DNA of 64,000 nucleotides from Bacteroidaceae bacterium (lineage in GTDB: Bacteria > Bacteroidota > Bacteroidia > Bacteroidales > Bacteroidaceae). Position numbers and translations under genes: made by a program. Below are positions 1-9,132 of this stretch, piece after piece. A model generated the notes under the pieces. That model searched no databases, was not told the origin of the DNA, and worked only from the letters and a program-made list of their open reading frames with translations. Location: the NCBI GenBank assembly GCA_017633615.1, contig JAGBPB010000052.1, positions 15,868-79,867 of the forward strand, given 5' to 3'. Within the stretch, counting starts at the first letter, position 1; the number at the start of each line of letters is the position of its first letter.

Positions 1-1743
1 GTCATTCTTTTTGAATACGTCCAGATAAAGCACTCCCTGGCCTACAAAGAGTTTGTCAGCCACCTTTACCACCTTGTACCTTCCGTCCTTGTAGAACAGG
101 ATAATATCATCAATCTCAGAGCAGTTGCATACATACTCGTCCTTCTTGAGATCCATTCCTATAAAGCCGTCTGCACGGTTTATGTAGAGTTTCTGGTTGG
201 CCTCAATAACCTTGGTGGCTACGATAGTGTCAAAATTCTTTATCTCAGTACGACGCGGGTACGCATCCCCGTACTTGCTCTTGAGCATATTAAACCAGCG
301 TATGGTCACAGCAGTCATGTTTGACAGGTCCTTGTCAATGCGGGCTATGTCAGCCTTCATGCGGGCTATCGCCTCCTCTGCCTTATCCTTGTTGAACTTG
401 AGGATACGGGCCATCTTTATCTCCATCAACTTGAGGATATCATCCTTGGTCACCTCACGTATCATCTGCGGATAATACGGAGTGAGGCGGTCATCAATAT
501 GCTCACAGGCGGCATCCATGGTGGGAGCCTCTTCAAACTCACGGTCCTTATAGATGCGTTCCTCAATGAATATCTTTTCAAGTGATGCAAAGTGCAGCTG
601 CTCAAGCAACTCACCGCGCTCTATCTCAAGTTCACGGCGCAGCAGCTCAAGAGTGTTGTCAACTGATTTGCGCAGCACGTCACTCACCGTAAGGAAGTGG
701 GGCTTGTTCTCATCAATCACGCAGCAGTTGGGTGATATGCTCAGTTCACAGTTGGTGAATGCGTAAAGCGCATCTATCGTCTTGTCACTTGACACACCCG
801 GCGCAAGTGATATGCGTATCTCAACCTTGTCGGCAGTAAGGTTCTCAACCTTGCGTATCTTGATCTTGCCCTTTTCACCGGCCTTTACAATTGACTCGCA
901 CAGAGTCATGACGTTCTCACCGTAAGGAATCTCGTTTATGACCAAGGTCTTGTTATCGGCCTCCTTTGATATCTTGGCGCGGATACGTACCATGCCTCCG
1001 CGTTCACCGTCATTATAGCGTGACACATCCACCGCTCCACCCGTCTGGAAATCAGGATAGAGATGGAACTCCTCACCGCGCAGATATGAGACAGCGGCAT
1101 CACAAAGCTCATTGAAATTATGCGGCAGTATCTTGCATGAAAGACCTACGGCTATACCCTCAGCGCCCTGGGCCAGCAGCAACGGGAACTTGACAGGCAG
1201 TGTGACCGGCTCCTTGTTACGGCCGTCATATGATGCCTTCCACTCTGTGGTCTTGGGATTGAACAGGGTCTCAAGAGCAAACTTTGAAAGACGCGCCTCA
1301 ATGTATCGCGGAGCAGCGGCGCGGTGTCCTGTAAGGATATTTCCCCAGTTACCCTGACACTCTATGAGCAGGTCCTTCTGACCCATTTGGACCAGAGCGT
1401 CACCTATTGAAGCATCACCGTGAGGATGGAACTGCATAGTGTGGCCCACAATGTTGGCCACCTTGTTGAAACGGCCGTCATCCAGGCGTTTCATGGAGTG
1501 CAGGATACGCCTCTGTACGGGTTTAAGTCCATCCACGAAATGGGGTACGGCACGCTCCAGAATAACGTATGAGGCATAATCCAGGAACCATCCCTGATAC
1601 ATGCCTGAAAGCTGATGCCTTATCATTCCGTTATCATCCACGACCGGATGATATGATGAATGGCCCGCCTCCTGGTTTTCATCAGTCTCTACCGTCTCCG
1701 CCTCACGGAGTTCCTCATCTGTGCTTTCTATTTCGTCGCTCAT
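1..1743 (-). CDS. parC: DNA topoisomerase IV subunit A (partial, 3' end off the window)
   Basis: The A subunit of topoisomerase IV cuts and rejoins DNA to unlink daughter chromosomes, with ParE. The 581 codons present begin at an ATG at 1743-1741 and stay open to base 1. The winged-helix motif LKPVQRRILHSM, the HPHGDASIGD loop and the catalytic tyrosine in AAPRYIEARL are all visible. The opening HQLSGMYQGWFLDYASYVILE region resembles Bacteroidetes ParC rather than GyrA. A coiled-coil gate region follows, and the C-terminal part is cut off. The position equivalent to E. coli GyrA Ser83 is alanine. A near-consensus -7 box (TATTTTCG, minus strand, 1775-1768) lies upstream, so the gene is divergent from glyS. 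Confidence 0.93.
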   Translation of the reverse strand, partial: MSDEIESTDEELREAETVETDENQEAGHSSYHPVVDDNGMIRHQLSGMYQGWFLDYASYVILERAVPHFVDGLKPVQRRILHSMKRLDDGRFNKVANIVGHTMQFHPHGDASIGDALVQMGQKDLLIECQGNWGNILTGHRAAAPRYIEARLSKFALETLFNPKTTEWKASYDGRNKEPVTLPVKFPLLLAQGAEGIAVGLSCKILPHNFNELCDAAVSYLRGEEFHLYPDFQTGGAVDVSRYNDGERGGMVRIRAKISKEADNKTLVINEIPYGENVMTLCESIVKAGEKGKIKIRKVENLTADKVEIRISLAPGVSSDKTIDALYAFTNCELSISPNCCVIDENKPHFLTVSDVLRKSVDNTLELLRRELEIERGELLEQLHFASLEKIFIEERIYKDREFEEAPTMDAACEHIDDRLTPYYPQMIREVTKDDILKLMEIKMARILKFNKDKAEEAIARMKADIARIDKDLSNMTAVTIRWFNMLKSKYGDAYPRRTEIKNFDTIVATKVIEANQKLYINRADGFIGMDLKKDEYVCNCSEIDDIILFYKDGRYKVVKVADKLFVGQGVLYLDVFKKND

Positions 1744-1932
1744 TACCCAGTCAGATATATTCAGACGCGAAAATACTGCTTTTCAACGACAAATCCCAAA
1801 TAAGAAGGCTCAACTTGACGCCCTGCAGGTATGAACTTTTCAACAATTCTACAAAATATGCATTCTTTATACAATCAGCTCATTATTACCTTTTTTAAGA
1901 ATACTGAGCCTCCTTTTTATTAAATAAAAGAG

Positions 1933-1940
1933 TACCTTTG
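1933..1940 (+). promoter_or_regulatory. Promoter -7 box for glyS
   Basis: TACCTTTG matches the Bacteroidetes TAnnTTTG -7 box exactly, 26 bases before the glyS ATG. The rest of the 1744-1966 gap is AT-rich and holds only this and the weaker divergent parC promoter. Confidence 0.75.
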
Positions 1941-1966
1941 CGGAAATTTTCGGAAAATAGCTGATT

Positions 1967-3505
1967 ATGGCACAAGAAGACGTTTTCAAAAAGATTGTAG
2001 CGCATTGTAAAGAATACGGTTTTGTATTCCCTTCAAGTGAGATTTATGACGGTTTGGGAGCTGTATATGATTACGGACAGCTCGGAGTGGAGATGAAGAA
2101 CAATATCAAGACCTACTGGTGGCAGAGCATGGTTCTGCTGCATGACAACATAGTAGGTATTGACTCAGCAATATTCATGCACCCCACCATCTGGAAGGCA
2201 TCAGGTCATGTTGATGCATTCAATGACCCCCTCATTGACAACCGCGACTCAAAGAAGCGTTACCGCGCCGACGTCCTTATTGAAGACCAGATAGCCAAAT
2301 ATGATGAGAAGATAGAGAAGGAGGTAGCCAAGGCACGCAAGCGTTTCGGTGACTCATTCGATGAGGAAAAGTACCGCGCCACCAGTGCCAACGTACTGGA
2401 GCACGTAGCCAAGCGCGACGCCCTGCATGACCGTTACAAGAAGGCCATGAATGACGGCAACCTTGACGAACTCAAGCAGATTATCCTGGATGAGGGTATC
2501 GTATGCCCCATCAGCGGTACACGCAACTGGACCGATGTACGCCAGTTCAACCTCATGTTCTCAACCGAGATGGGTTCTACCGCCGACGGCTCAATGAAAA
2601 TCTACCTGCGTCCTGAGACTGCACAGGGTATCTTTGTAAACTACCTGAACGTGCAGAAAACCGGCCGCATGAAGATTCCTTTCGGTATAGCCCAGATAGG
2701 TAAGGCTTTCCGCAACGAGATAGTAGCCCGCCAGTTCATTTTCCGTATGCGTGAGTTTGAGCAGATGGAGATGCAGTTCTTCATCAAGCCCGGCACCGAG
2801 CTTGACTGGTTTGCCAAGTGGAAGGAGACCCGCATGAAGTGGCACCAGGCACTGGGCTTCGGCGCAGACCACTACCGTTTCCATGATCATGACAAGCTGG
2901 CTCACTACGCCAACGCCGCTACCGACATCGAGTTCCTCATGCCCTTCGGATTCAAGGAGGTTGAGGGTATCCACTCCCGTACCAACTTTGACCTGTCACA
3001 GCATGAGAAGTACAGCGGCAAGAGCATAAAGTACTTTGATCCTGAGACAAATGAGAGCTACACTCCGTTTGTCATCGAGACCTCTATCGGCGTTGACCGT
3101 ATGTTCCTGAGCGTAATGTGCGCCTCTTATGAGGAGCAGGCCCTTGAGAACGGTGAGACCCGTGTCGTACTGCATCTGCCCGCACCTCTGGCTCCCGTCA
3201 AGCTGGCTATACTGCCACTTGTTAAGAAAGACGGACTGCCTGAGTTGGCACGTTCAATCCAGAACGACCTCAAGTTCCACTTCAACTGCCAGTATGACGA
3301 GAAGGATTCAATAGGAAAGCGTTACCGCCGTCAGGATGCCATCGGTACCCCGTTCTGCGTAACCGTTGACCACCAGTCACTTGAGGATCAGACCGTAACC
3401 CTGCGCAACCGTGACACCATGGAGCAGCAGCGCGTCAAGATTGCAGACCTCTGCAATATTCTTTCAGATACCGTTTCCATAACCAGCGTTCTCAAGACAC
3501 TCTGA
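1967..3505 (+). CDS. glyS: Glycyl-tRNA synthetase, single-chain alpha2 type
   Basis: This cytoplasmic enzyme charges tRNA-Gly with glycine. At 512 residues it is the class II dimeric form, not the alpha2beta2 form of proteobacteria. Class II signatures are present: LRPETAQGIF (about 214-223), motif 2 beginning FRNE (about 248) and motif 3 GVDRMF (about 375-380). The anticodon-binding domain follows from about residue 408. An insertion at about 100-175 is charged and probably helical. The ATG lies 26 bases after a perfect -7 box. The next gene starts 2 bases after the stop codon, so the two are co-transcribed. Confidence 0.97.
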   Translation: MAQEDVFKKIVAHCKEYGFVFPSSEIYDGLGAVYDYGQLGVEMKNNIKTYWWQSMVLLHDNIVGIDSAIFMHPTIWKASGHVDAFNDPLIDNRDSKKRYRADVLIEDQIAKYDEKIEKEVAKARKRFGDSFDEEKYRATSANVLEHVAKRDALHDRYKKAMNDGNLDELKQIILDEGIVCPISGTRNWTDVRQFNLMFSTEMGSTADGSMKIYLRPETAQGIFVNYLNVQKTGRMKIPFGIAQIGKAFRNEIVARQFIFRMREFEQMEMQFFIKPGTELDWFAKWKETRMKWHQALGFGADHYRFHDHDKLAHYANAATDIEFLMPFGFKEVEGIHSRTNFDLSQHEKYSGKSIKYFDPETNESYTPFVIETSIGVDRMFLSVMCASYEEQALENGETRVVLHLPAPLAPVKLAILPLVKKDGLPELARSIQNDLKFHFNCQYDEKDSIGKRYRRQDAIGTPFCVTVDHQSLEDQTVTLRNRDTMEQQRVKIADLCNILSDTVSITSVLKTL

Positions 3506-3507
3506 TC

Positions 3508-4140
3508 ATGAAGCGTTTCCTGACAATATCTGTTCTTCTGGCTGTTACATTGATCTCTGCCTTCTCCTGCGGTGAGACAAAAGAGTTCGATGACCACGCC
3601 AACTGGCAAGAGCGTAACGTAAAGTTCATAGACTCAATTGCCATTAAGTGTGACCTCAACAGCCAAGCGTACACCTCCGTTGACGAGATTCCTGTTGGTC
3701 AGCTGTTCAAACTCCTGTCTATCAGTCTGAATCCCGACAACGCCCACGGAAACGGTTCTTACGTATATTGCATAAAATTGAAAAATGGAGATGATACCAT
3801 TTCTCCCAAATATACAGACAGTATCCGCGTAAATTATCGTGTCAGGCTCATGCCTACACATAATTATCCTGAAGGACAAGTGGTTGACCAGTCATTCAAG
3901 ACCGCTGATCTGGACCCGTCAGTAAATATACCTTCATCATTTGCGGTATCAGGTCTTATTGACGGAGTGGCCACCGCGTTGAGCTATATGCACTGCGGAG
4001 ATTACTGGAAGTTATACATTCCACAGCAACTTGGCTACGGAACAACCGATAAGACCAGTATCCCCGGATATTCCGCTCTTATTTTTGAGATAAATCTCAC
4101 TGAGATAGCCAGAACAGGCAAGGAACTTTCACCGAGATAA
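3508..4140 (+). CDS. FKBP-type peptidyl-prolyl isomerase lipoprotein
   Basis: This 210-residue protein has a lipoprotein-type signal: a hydrophobic segment, then Cys21 in SAFSCG. An FKBP fold occupies about residues 100-205, with VNYRVRLM, a VVDQSF segment, LIDGVATALSYM and the YWKLYIPQQLGYG signature that shapes the active-site pocket. It is probably a folding helper anchored in the periplasm or outer membrane. It starts 2 bases after glyS, an arrangement that implies coupling of expression rather than shared biochemistry. The lipobox is loose (Phe at -2), as is common in this phylum. Confidence 0.85.
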   Translation: MKRFLTISVLLAVTLISAFSCGETKEFDDHANWQERNVKFIDSIAIKCDLNSQAYTSVDEIPVGQLFKLLSISLNPDNAHGNGSYVYCIKLKNGDDTISPKYTDSIRVNYRVRLMPTHNYPEGQVVDQSFKTADLDPSVNIPSSFAVSGLIDGVATALSYMHCGDYWKLYIPQQLGYGTTDKTSIPGYSALIFEINLTEIARTGKELSPR

Positions 4141-4177
4141 TATATACCAATATCCACACCAATAACATTAATTTATC

Positions 4178-4408
4178 ATGGCAAAAATTAGAGGTGCCGT
4201 TACAGTTGATGCTGAACGCTGCAAAGGCTGCGAGTTATGCGTCTTTACCTGCGACAAACAGGTACTGGGCATGTCAACAGCCGTCAACAGCAAGGGTTAT
4301 CATTATGCATACATGGCTAACCCTGAAGCATGTATAGGTTGCACAAACTGCGGCATTATCTGCCCTGACGGAGTAATTTCAGTCTATAGGGTAAAAGTAG
4401 AGGAGTAA
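4178..4408 (+). CDS. 2-oxoacid:ferredoxin oxidoreductase, delta (4Fe-4S) subunit
   Basis: A 76-residue ferredoxin-like protein with two cluster motifs, CKGCELCVFTC and CIGCTNCGIIC, each completed by the partner cysteine of the other motif. It carries electrons from the catalytic subunits to free ferredoxin. It is the first of four subunit genes (delta, alpha, beta, gamma) spaced by 2 bases, a 4-base overlap and 21 bases, the usual order for the KorDABC/VorDBAC type. It sits 37 bases after the FKBP gene with no promoter visible between them. Confidence 0.9.
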   Translation: MAKIRGAVTVDAERCKGCELCVFTCDKQVLGMSTAVNSKGYHYAYMANPEACIGCTNCGIICPDGVISVYRVKVEE

Positions 4409-4410
4409 TT

Positions 4411-5490
4411 ATGGAAGAGAGAGAAATGAGACTTATGAAAGGCAATGAGGCAATTGCCGAGGCTGCTATCCGCGCCGGCGCCGATGCCTTTTACGGATAC
4501 CCTATCACTCCGCAGACGGAGGTAATGGAGTATCTCATGGAGACCGATGCCACCGCCCGCACAGGCATGGCCGTACTCCAGGCTGAGAGTGAAGTTTCCG
4601 CCATCAACATGGTCTATGGCGGCGCATCAACAGGACACAGGGTAATGACATCCTCATCAAGCCCGGGCATCAGCCTGATGGCAGAGGGTATATCATATCT
4701 GGCAGGTGCTGAGCTGCCCTGCCTACTCATAAACGTATCACGCGGAGGCCCCGGACTGGGAACCATCCAGCCCAGCCAGGCTGACTATTTCCAGACTGTA
4801 AAAGGCGGTGGTCACGGTGACTACAAGCTGCTCACCCTGGCTCCCTCATCAGTACAGGAACTGGCTGATTTCATTGCATTGGGCTTTGACCTGGCATTCA
4901 AGTACCGCAATCCCACAATGATCCTGGCCGACGGTGCCCTGGGTCAGATGATGGAGAAGATCTATCTGCCCGCACAGCGTCCGCGCATGACCGAGTATCC
5001 TGACTGGGCTACCAACGGTACCCCCGAGGGTAAGGAGCGCCGCTTCATCACCTCCCTGAACCTGCTGCCGCAGGAGCATGAGTTGGTGAACATACGCCTG
5101 CAGAAGAAATACCGCGAGATGGAGCAGAATGAGGTACGTTATGAAATGATAGAGTGTGAAGATGCTGACTACGTAATAGTAGCATTCGGCATCATCGCCC
5201 GCATAGCACAGAAGAGCATTGAGCTGGCACGCGCCAAGGGCCACAAGATAGGTCTGTTCCGCCCCATCTCACTCTATCCTTTCCCGTATGACCAGATCCG
5301 TGAACTTGCTGACAACCCTCGTATCAAGGGCCTCATGTCAGTTGAGCTTAGCGCCGGTCAGATGATTGAGGATATCCGTCTGGCTGTTGAGGGCCGCAAG
5401 CCTGTAGGCTTCTTCGGCCGTCTGGGCGGTATGGTTCCCACACCTGAGGAGATTGAGACCGCTCTTTACAACTACTTTAACATCAAATGA
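4411..5490 (+). CDS. vorB: 2-oxoacid:ferredoxin oxidoreductase, alpha subunit (VorB/KorA type)
   Basis: The 359-residue subunit holds the pyrimidine-binding half of the thiamine diphosphate site and the inter-chain domain. Diagnostic segments are MKGNEAIAEAAIRAG near the N-terminus, the GYPITPQTEVMEY motif, and the TSSSSPGISLM segment. The enzyme oxidatively decarboxylates a 2-oxoacid to its acyl-CoA, reducing ferredoxin, and the reaction can run backwards in anaerobes. The closest named family is branched-chain (VorB), but 2-oxoglutarate specificity cannot be excluded from the sequence alone. It overlaps the beta gene by 4 bases (ATGA). Confidence 0.92.
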   Translation: MEEREMRLMKGNEAIAEAAIRAGADAFYGYPITPQTEVMEYLMETDATARTGMAVLQAESEVSAINMVYGGASTGHRVMTSSSSPGISLMAEGISYLAGAELPCLLINVSRGGPGLGTIQPSQADYFQTVKGGGHGDYKLLTLAPSSVQELADFIALGFDLAFKYRNPTMILADGALGQMMEKIYLPAQRPRMTEYPDWATNGTPEGKERRFITSLNLLPQEHELVNIRLQKKYREMEQNEVRYEMIECEDADYVIVAFGIIARIAQKSIELARAKGHKIGLFRPISLYPFPYDQIRELADNPRIKGLMSVELSAGQMIEDIRLAVEGRKPVGFFGRLGGMVPTPEEIETALYNYFNIK

Positions 5491-6293
5491 TCAGAGCAAT
5501 GGAAGTAAACGATATAATCAAACCTGAAAATCTGGTATATCAGAAAAGCCGCCTCATGGCTGAGAAGCAGTTCAACTTCTGCCCGGGCTGCGGCCACGGC
5601 GTAGTGGTACGCACCATTGCTGAGGTAATTGAGGAGATGGGCATTGAGCATGACGTAATAGGTATCTCACCTGTTGGCTGCTCTGTATTCCTTTATGATT
5701 TCTATAAGTTCGACGTAGTTGAGGCCGCTCACGGCCGTGCCTGCGCTGTCGCCACCGGCATCAAGCGCGTACAGCCCGACAAGTTCGTATTCACCTACCA
5801 GGGTGACGGAGACCTGGCCGCCATCGGTACCGGTGAGACCATGCACGCCTGCAACCGCGGTGAGAACATCGTTATAGTTTTCATCAACAACGGTATATAC
5901 GGTATGACCGGCGGTCAGATGGCCCCCACCACTCTGGAGGGAATGAAGACCACCACCTGCCCCCGCGGTCGTGACGTCAAGACCATGGGTTATCCGCTCA
6001 ATATCACCCCGCTGCTGGCTCAGCTGGACGGTGTATGCTATGTAACCCGCCATTCAGTACACACTCCTGCCAATGTACGCAAGCTCAAGAAGGCTCTGCG
6101 TCAGGCTTTTGAGAACCAGCGTGACAAGAAGGGTACATCAATCGTAGAGGTCGTATCCAACTGTAACTCAGGCTGGGGTCTTTCACCCAAGGCTGCCAAT
6201 GACTGGATGGTTGAGAATATGTTCAAGAAATATCCTCTGGGCGATATGAAAGTTGATGGCAAGATAGTCATGGACATGAACGCTCCCAGATAA
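5487..6293 (+). CDS. 2-oxoacid:ferredoxin oxidoreductase, beta subunit (thiamine diphosphate binding)
   Basis: This 268-residue subunit binds the diphosphate end of thiamine diphosphate. The motif GDGDLAAIG, followed about 30 residues later by INNGIYGMTGGQ, is the classic metal and cofactor site. FCPGCGHG near the N-terminus is typical of the family. The ATG at 5487 overlaps the alpha stop. A second in-frame ATG at 5499 (MEVNDIIKPEN) is an equally good start and would remove four residues. Confidence 0.92.
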   Translation: MIRAMEVNDIIKPENLVYQKSRLMAEKQFNFCPGCGHGVVVRTIAEVIEEMGIEHDVIGISPVGCSVFLYDFYKFDVVEAAHGRACAVATGIKRVQPDKFVFTYQGDGDLAAIGTGETMHACNRGENIVIVFINNGIYGMTGGQMAPTTLEGMKTTTCPRGRDVKTMGYPLNITPLLAQLDGVCYVTRHSVHTPANVRKLKKALRQAFENQRDKKGTSIVEVVSNCNSGWGLSPKAANDWMVENMFKKYPLGDMKVDGKIVMDMNAPR

Positions 6294-6314
6294 CCTGAAA
6301 AGACACATATCATT

Positions 6315-6851
6315 ATGACAGAAGAGATAATCATAGCCGGATTCGGAGGACAGGGTGTCCTCTCAATGGGCAAGATAATAGCTTATTCAGGCCTTATGCA
6401 GGGCTTGGAGGTGTCGTGGATGCCGTCATACGGTCCTGAAATCCGTGGCGGTACAGCCAACGTGACGGTTATCCTGAGCGACAGCCGTATCAGTTCACCC
6501 ATTCTGCAGAAGTTCAGTACCGCAATCATCCTGAACCAGCAGTCTATGGACAAGTTTGAGCCTATGGTAAAGCCTGGTGGCGTACTTATCTATACCCCCA
6601 GCACCATTACCCGCAAGCCCACCCGCACTGATATAACCATCTACCCCATCAAGGCCATTGAGGAGGCAGCCAAGATCAATGCATCAAAGGTAGCCAACAT
6701 GTTCCTGCTGGGCGCCTTCATGAAGATACGCCCCATCCTGGATGTGGAGTATGTCATGGAGGGCATCAAGCACTCCGTATCAGAGCGTAACTGGAAGTAT
6801 CTGCCGCTCAATGAGAAGGCCATCAAGGCCGGAATGGAGCTGGTAAAGTAA
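6315..6851 (+). CDS. 2-oxoacid:ferredoxin oxidoreductase, gamma subunit
   Basis: A 178-residue gamma subunit with the N-terminal glycine-rich FGGQGVLSMGKI motif and the PSYGPEIRGGTAN signature of the family, which takes part in CoA binding in related enzymes. It completes the four-subunit complex. It follows the beta gene by 21 bases and precedes an unrelated-looking outer-membrane gene by 19 bases. Confidence 0.9.
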   Translation: MTEEIIIAGFGGQGVLSMGKIIAYSGLMQGLEVSWMPSYGPEIRGGTANVTVILSDSRISSPILQKFSTAIILNQQSMDKFEPMVKPGGVLIYTPSTITRKPTRTDITIYPIKAIEEAAKINASKVANMFLLGAFMKIRPILDVEYVMEGIKHSVSERNWKYLPLNEKAIKAGMELVK

Positions 6852-6870
6852 AAACTCTAAACCTATCCCG

Positions 6871-7845
6871 ATGAAAAAACTCGGAATAACAATCATCATG
6901 GCAGCCGCATTGTCTTTAAACAGTGCGGCAGCTTTGCCTATGAAGTTCAACCCGGACCTTTACGCATTCAATCCTGACCTGAACATTACTGTTGAAGCCG
7001 GAACCACAGGAATAGGGTTCGGAGTCTCATCAAGGGTCAATGAATATTTCGGTGTACGCACCAGTTTTACCTGGATGCCACATTTTGAGTTCCCAATGCA
7101 TTTCAACATACAGATAGGTGACGGTAAACCCTATTATGACAAGCAGGGGCGCTCCCGTTTTGACCGTATGGCGGAATCTCTTAAAGAGATGACCGGATTT
7201 GAGATTGACCAACAGGTTGATATGATTGGTGAACCTCATTTCCACAATGTCAAACTGTTGGTTGATGTATATCCATTCAATGACAAGCGATGGTACTTTA
7301 CCGCAGGATTCTATGCCGGTCCATCCGTAATTGGCCGTGCCTACAATCGTACAGAGGAGATGACCACACTTGTGACACTATCTATGTACAACAACATTTA
7401 TGATAGGGTTTATGATTTAGAGAATAACCCGGAAAGTGAGCATGCTGGAAAGGGATTTGAATTTCCATATGAAATAAATGAAAAGATACTTAGTACAGGC
7501 CGCATGGGTATGCACGTGGGTGACTTTGCAGACGGCACACCTTATATAATGGAGCCTGATAAGGACAGTATGGTCAAGGCTCAGATGAAGGTCAATGCTT
7601 TCAAACCTTACATTGGTGCCGGCTATAACGGCCTTATTTACCGTAATAATGACCGGTTAAAGTTCTCATTTGACTGCGGTGTCATGTTCTGGGGCGGTGC
7701 ACCTAAAGTCTATACCCATGACGGAACTGAAATAACATCACTCAATAACCTTAACGGACAGGTTGCAAAGTATATTAATCTTTCAAACAAGCTTAAAGTC
7801 TTTCCGCTTTTGAACCTGGGTGTTTCATATACACTGTTCAAGTAA
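6871..7845 (+). CDS. Predicted outer-membrane beta-barrel protein, function unknown
   Basis: This 324-residue protein has a clear signal peptide (MKKLGITIIMAAALSLN, cleavage near an Ala-rich segment). After it come alternating polar and hydrophobic strands rich in Tyr, Phe and Gly, ending in SYTLFK with the terminal aromatic pattern of barrel proteins. PYIGAGYNGLIY and the WYFTAGFYAGPSV region look like transmembrane strands. I do not recognise a named family. It is the last gene before the terminator at 7854, so it is probably read with the oxidoreductase operon. Confidence 0.7.
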   Translation: MKKLGITIIMAAALSLNSAAALPMKFNPDLYAFNPDLNITVEAGTTGIGFGVSSRVNEYFGVRTSFTWMPHFEFPMHFNIQIGDGKPYYDKQGRSRFDRMAESLKEMTGFEIDQQVDMIGEPHFHNVKLLVDVYPFNDKRWYFTAGFYAGPSVIGRAYNRTEEMTTLVTLSMYNNIYDRVYDLENNPESEHAGKGFEFPYEINEKILSTGRMGMHVGDFADGTPYIMEPDKDSMVKAQMKVNAFKPYIGAGYNGLIYRNNDRLKFSFDCGVMFWGGAPKVYTHDGTEITSLNNLNGQVAKYINLSNKLKVFPLLNLGVSYTLFK

Positions 7846-7853
7846 CAGAAATA

Positions 7854-7884
7854 AAAGAGGCCTGCTTCAAAAGCAGGCCTCTTT
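7854..7884. terminator. Bidirectional intrinsic terminator
   Basis: A perfect 14-base-pair stem (AAAGAGGCCTGCTT and its complement) has a 3-base loop. A-rich and T-rich flanks sit on either side, between two convergent genes. It can serve both the plus-strand glyS-barrel operon and the minus-strand gene ending at 7906. Confidence 0.92.
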
Positions 7885-7905
7885 ATTTCTTATCATCTGA
7901 TCACA

Positions 7906-9054
7906 TCATCTTATTACCATCTTCTTGCCGCCAATTATGTATATGCCGGCAGGGAGACTGCTAATCTCCTCAGCATTCATCTGGCCCAAGCTACGTCCTG
8001 AAAGCATAACGACCGTAACGCTACGGTTTGCCGCATTCTGAGAGCGAACAGAAGTTATTTCCTTCCACTCTTCATACTCGGCCTCAGTCATTACAGGAAT
8101 CTCTTCAGGGAAGCCTGACTCCACAGGCAGATAAGACTTGTTAGCCTCAAGGTACTGCAATCCGGTTTCTTCATCAGCTGCAACCTTTGACAGCACATAT
8201 CCTAACTTACCATTAGACATTACACCCAGCACACGCATGGTATTCTTGTCAAATTCCTTTCTGGCATCAGCAGATTCCGGCCTATTGGCATTGTTGAAAT
8301 AGACTCCGGCAAGTTTGTTCGTCTGACCTAATTTTGAGTAATCATAAACCAGATTCAGCTTGTTATTGGCAGCCATCTCAGTGGCGCATTCAATGATTAC
8401 AGGAGTGCGTGCAGGTACAACCTCACCGGTAAAAGGAGTGATTACGACCGCATGCTCATTTACCTCTTTAACAAGCCATACTTTCATCCCGGTACCCACA
8501 AGTGAGAAACCGAAATCCGCAAAGAAAGGCTGGAAATAACGGCCATCATTTTTTATAGACGGTTTTATCCCAAAATACTCTTTGGAGATATCCATCTTTG
8601 TGACATTCCACTTTCTGTAGTCACCTGCCCTGTTTGTGCCCATCCTGCCCTTATCAGATGTTCCGGTATTATCATCACTGAGATATTTGCCTTCTGCATA
8701 AACCTGGTAAATACCCTTAGAATAGTAAATATTCACATAACGGCGTATAATAGAATATACGCCGGTACCCTGACCCCTAAGGTCATAGATCTTACCATAT
8801 TTATTAGTACCCTTATTCTCTATATAGATAACTGAAGCTGGATCAGAATAGGTTTTGGAATGATCTTTCCACAACTCCAATGCACCCATTTCTGCAGTAG
8901 TAGCCTGGTATACAACCTTACCGGTATTGTCCCTGACATAGACATAACGGCCAGATCCTACATTAGACACTCTGTAATAACCATCTTCCAGATCTTGCGC
9001 TGAAAGCTGCAGGATAGAAAAGATCAATAATATGATAAATGATATGCGTTTCAT
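7906..9054 (-). CDS. Secreted protein with lectin-like N-terminus and type IX-like C-terminal tail
   Basis: A 382-residue protein with a signal peptide ending near LQLSAQ. The first half has the repeated YYRVSNVGSGRYVYV/KYLSDD pattern that resembles ricin-type beta-trefoil repeats. The final residues LPAGIYIIGGKKMVIR match the common Bacteroidetes C-terminal sorting pattern (PxGIYIxxGKKxVIK) recognised by the Por/type IX system. No enzyme motif is visible. It would be exported and possibly surface-attached, perhaps binding glycans; this role is inferred. Confidence 0.65.
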   Translation of the reverse strand: MKRISFIILLIFSILQLSAQDLEDGYYRVSNVGSGRYVYVRDNTGKVVYQATTAEMGALELWKDHSKTYSDPASVIYIENKGTNKYGKIYDLRGQGTGVYSIIRRYVNIYYSKGIYQVYAEGKYLSDDNTGTSDKGRMGTNRAGDYRKWNVTKMDISKEYFGIKPSIKNDGRYFQPFFADFGFSLVGTGMKVWLVKEVNEHAVVITPFTGEVVPARTPVIIECATEMAANNKLNLVYDYSKLGQTNKLAGVYFNNANRPESADARKEFDKNTMRVLGVMSNGKLGYVLSKVAADEETGLQYLEANKSYLPVESGFPEEIPVMTEAEYEEWKEITSVRSQNAANRSVTVVMLSGRSLGQMNAEEISSLPAGIYIIGGKKMVIR

Positions 9055-9068
9055 AGGTTATTAAGAAA

Positions 9069-9106
9069 CTTGCCTGTAGCCTGTCAAACGGCAGACCACA
9101 GGCAAG
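9069..9106 (-). terminator. Hairpin after the OmpA gene (terminator or leader attenuator)
   Basis: CTTGCCTGT and ACAGGCAAG form a 9-bp stem around a 20-base loop, followed on the minus strand by TTTCTTAATAA. It lies between the OmpA stop (9133) and the next start (9054). The tract after the stem is weak, and a -7 box lies upstream at 9123-9130, so it could also be in the leader of the 7906-9054 gene. Confidence 0.6.
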
Positions 9107-9122
9107 TATCAATTTATCAGTT

Positions 9123-9130
9123 CAAAACTA
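9123..9130 (-). promoter_or_regulatory. Possible -7 box for the 7906-9054 gene
   Basis: TAGTTTTG on the minus strand fits TAnnTTTG. Start of transcription near 9116 would give a leader of about 62 bases containing the hairpin at 9069-9106. No convincing -33 box is seen. Confidence 0.45.
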
Positions 9131-9132
9131 AA

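Noticed and set aside
3388..3674. Minus-strand frames opposite the end of glyS and the FKBP gene
   Set aside because: They are shadows of well-supported genes, with no start signal or homology-like motifs.
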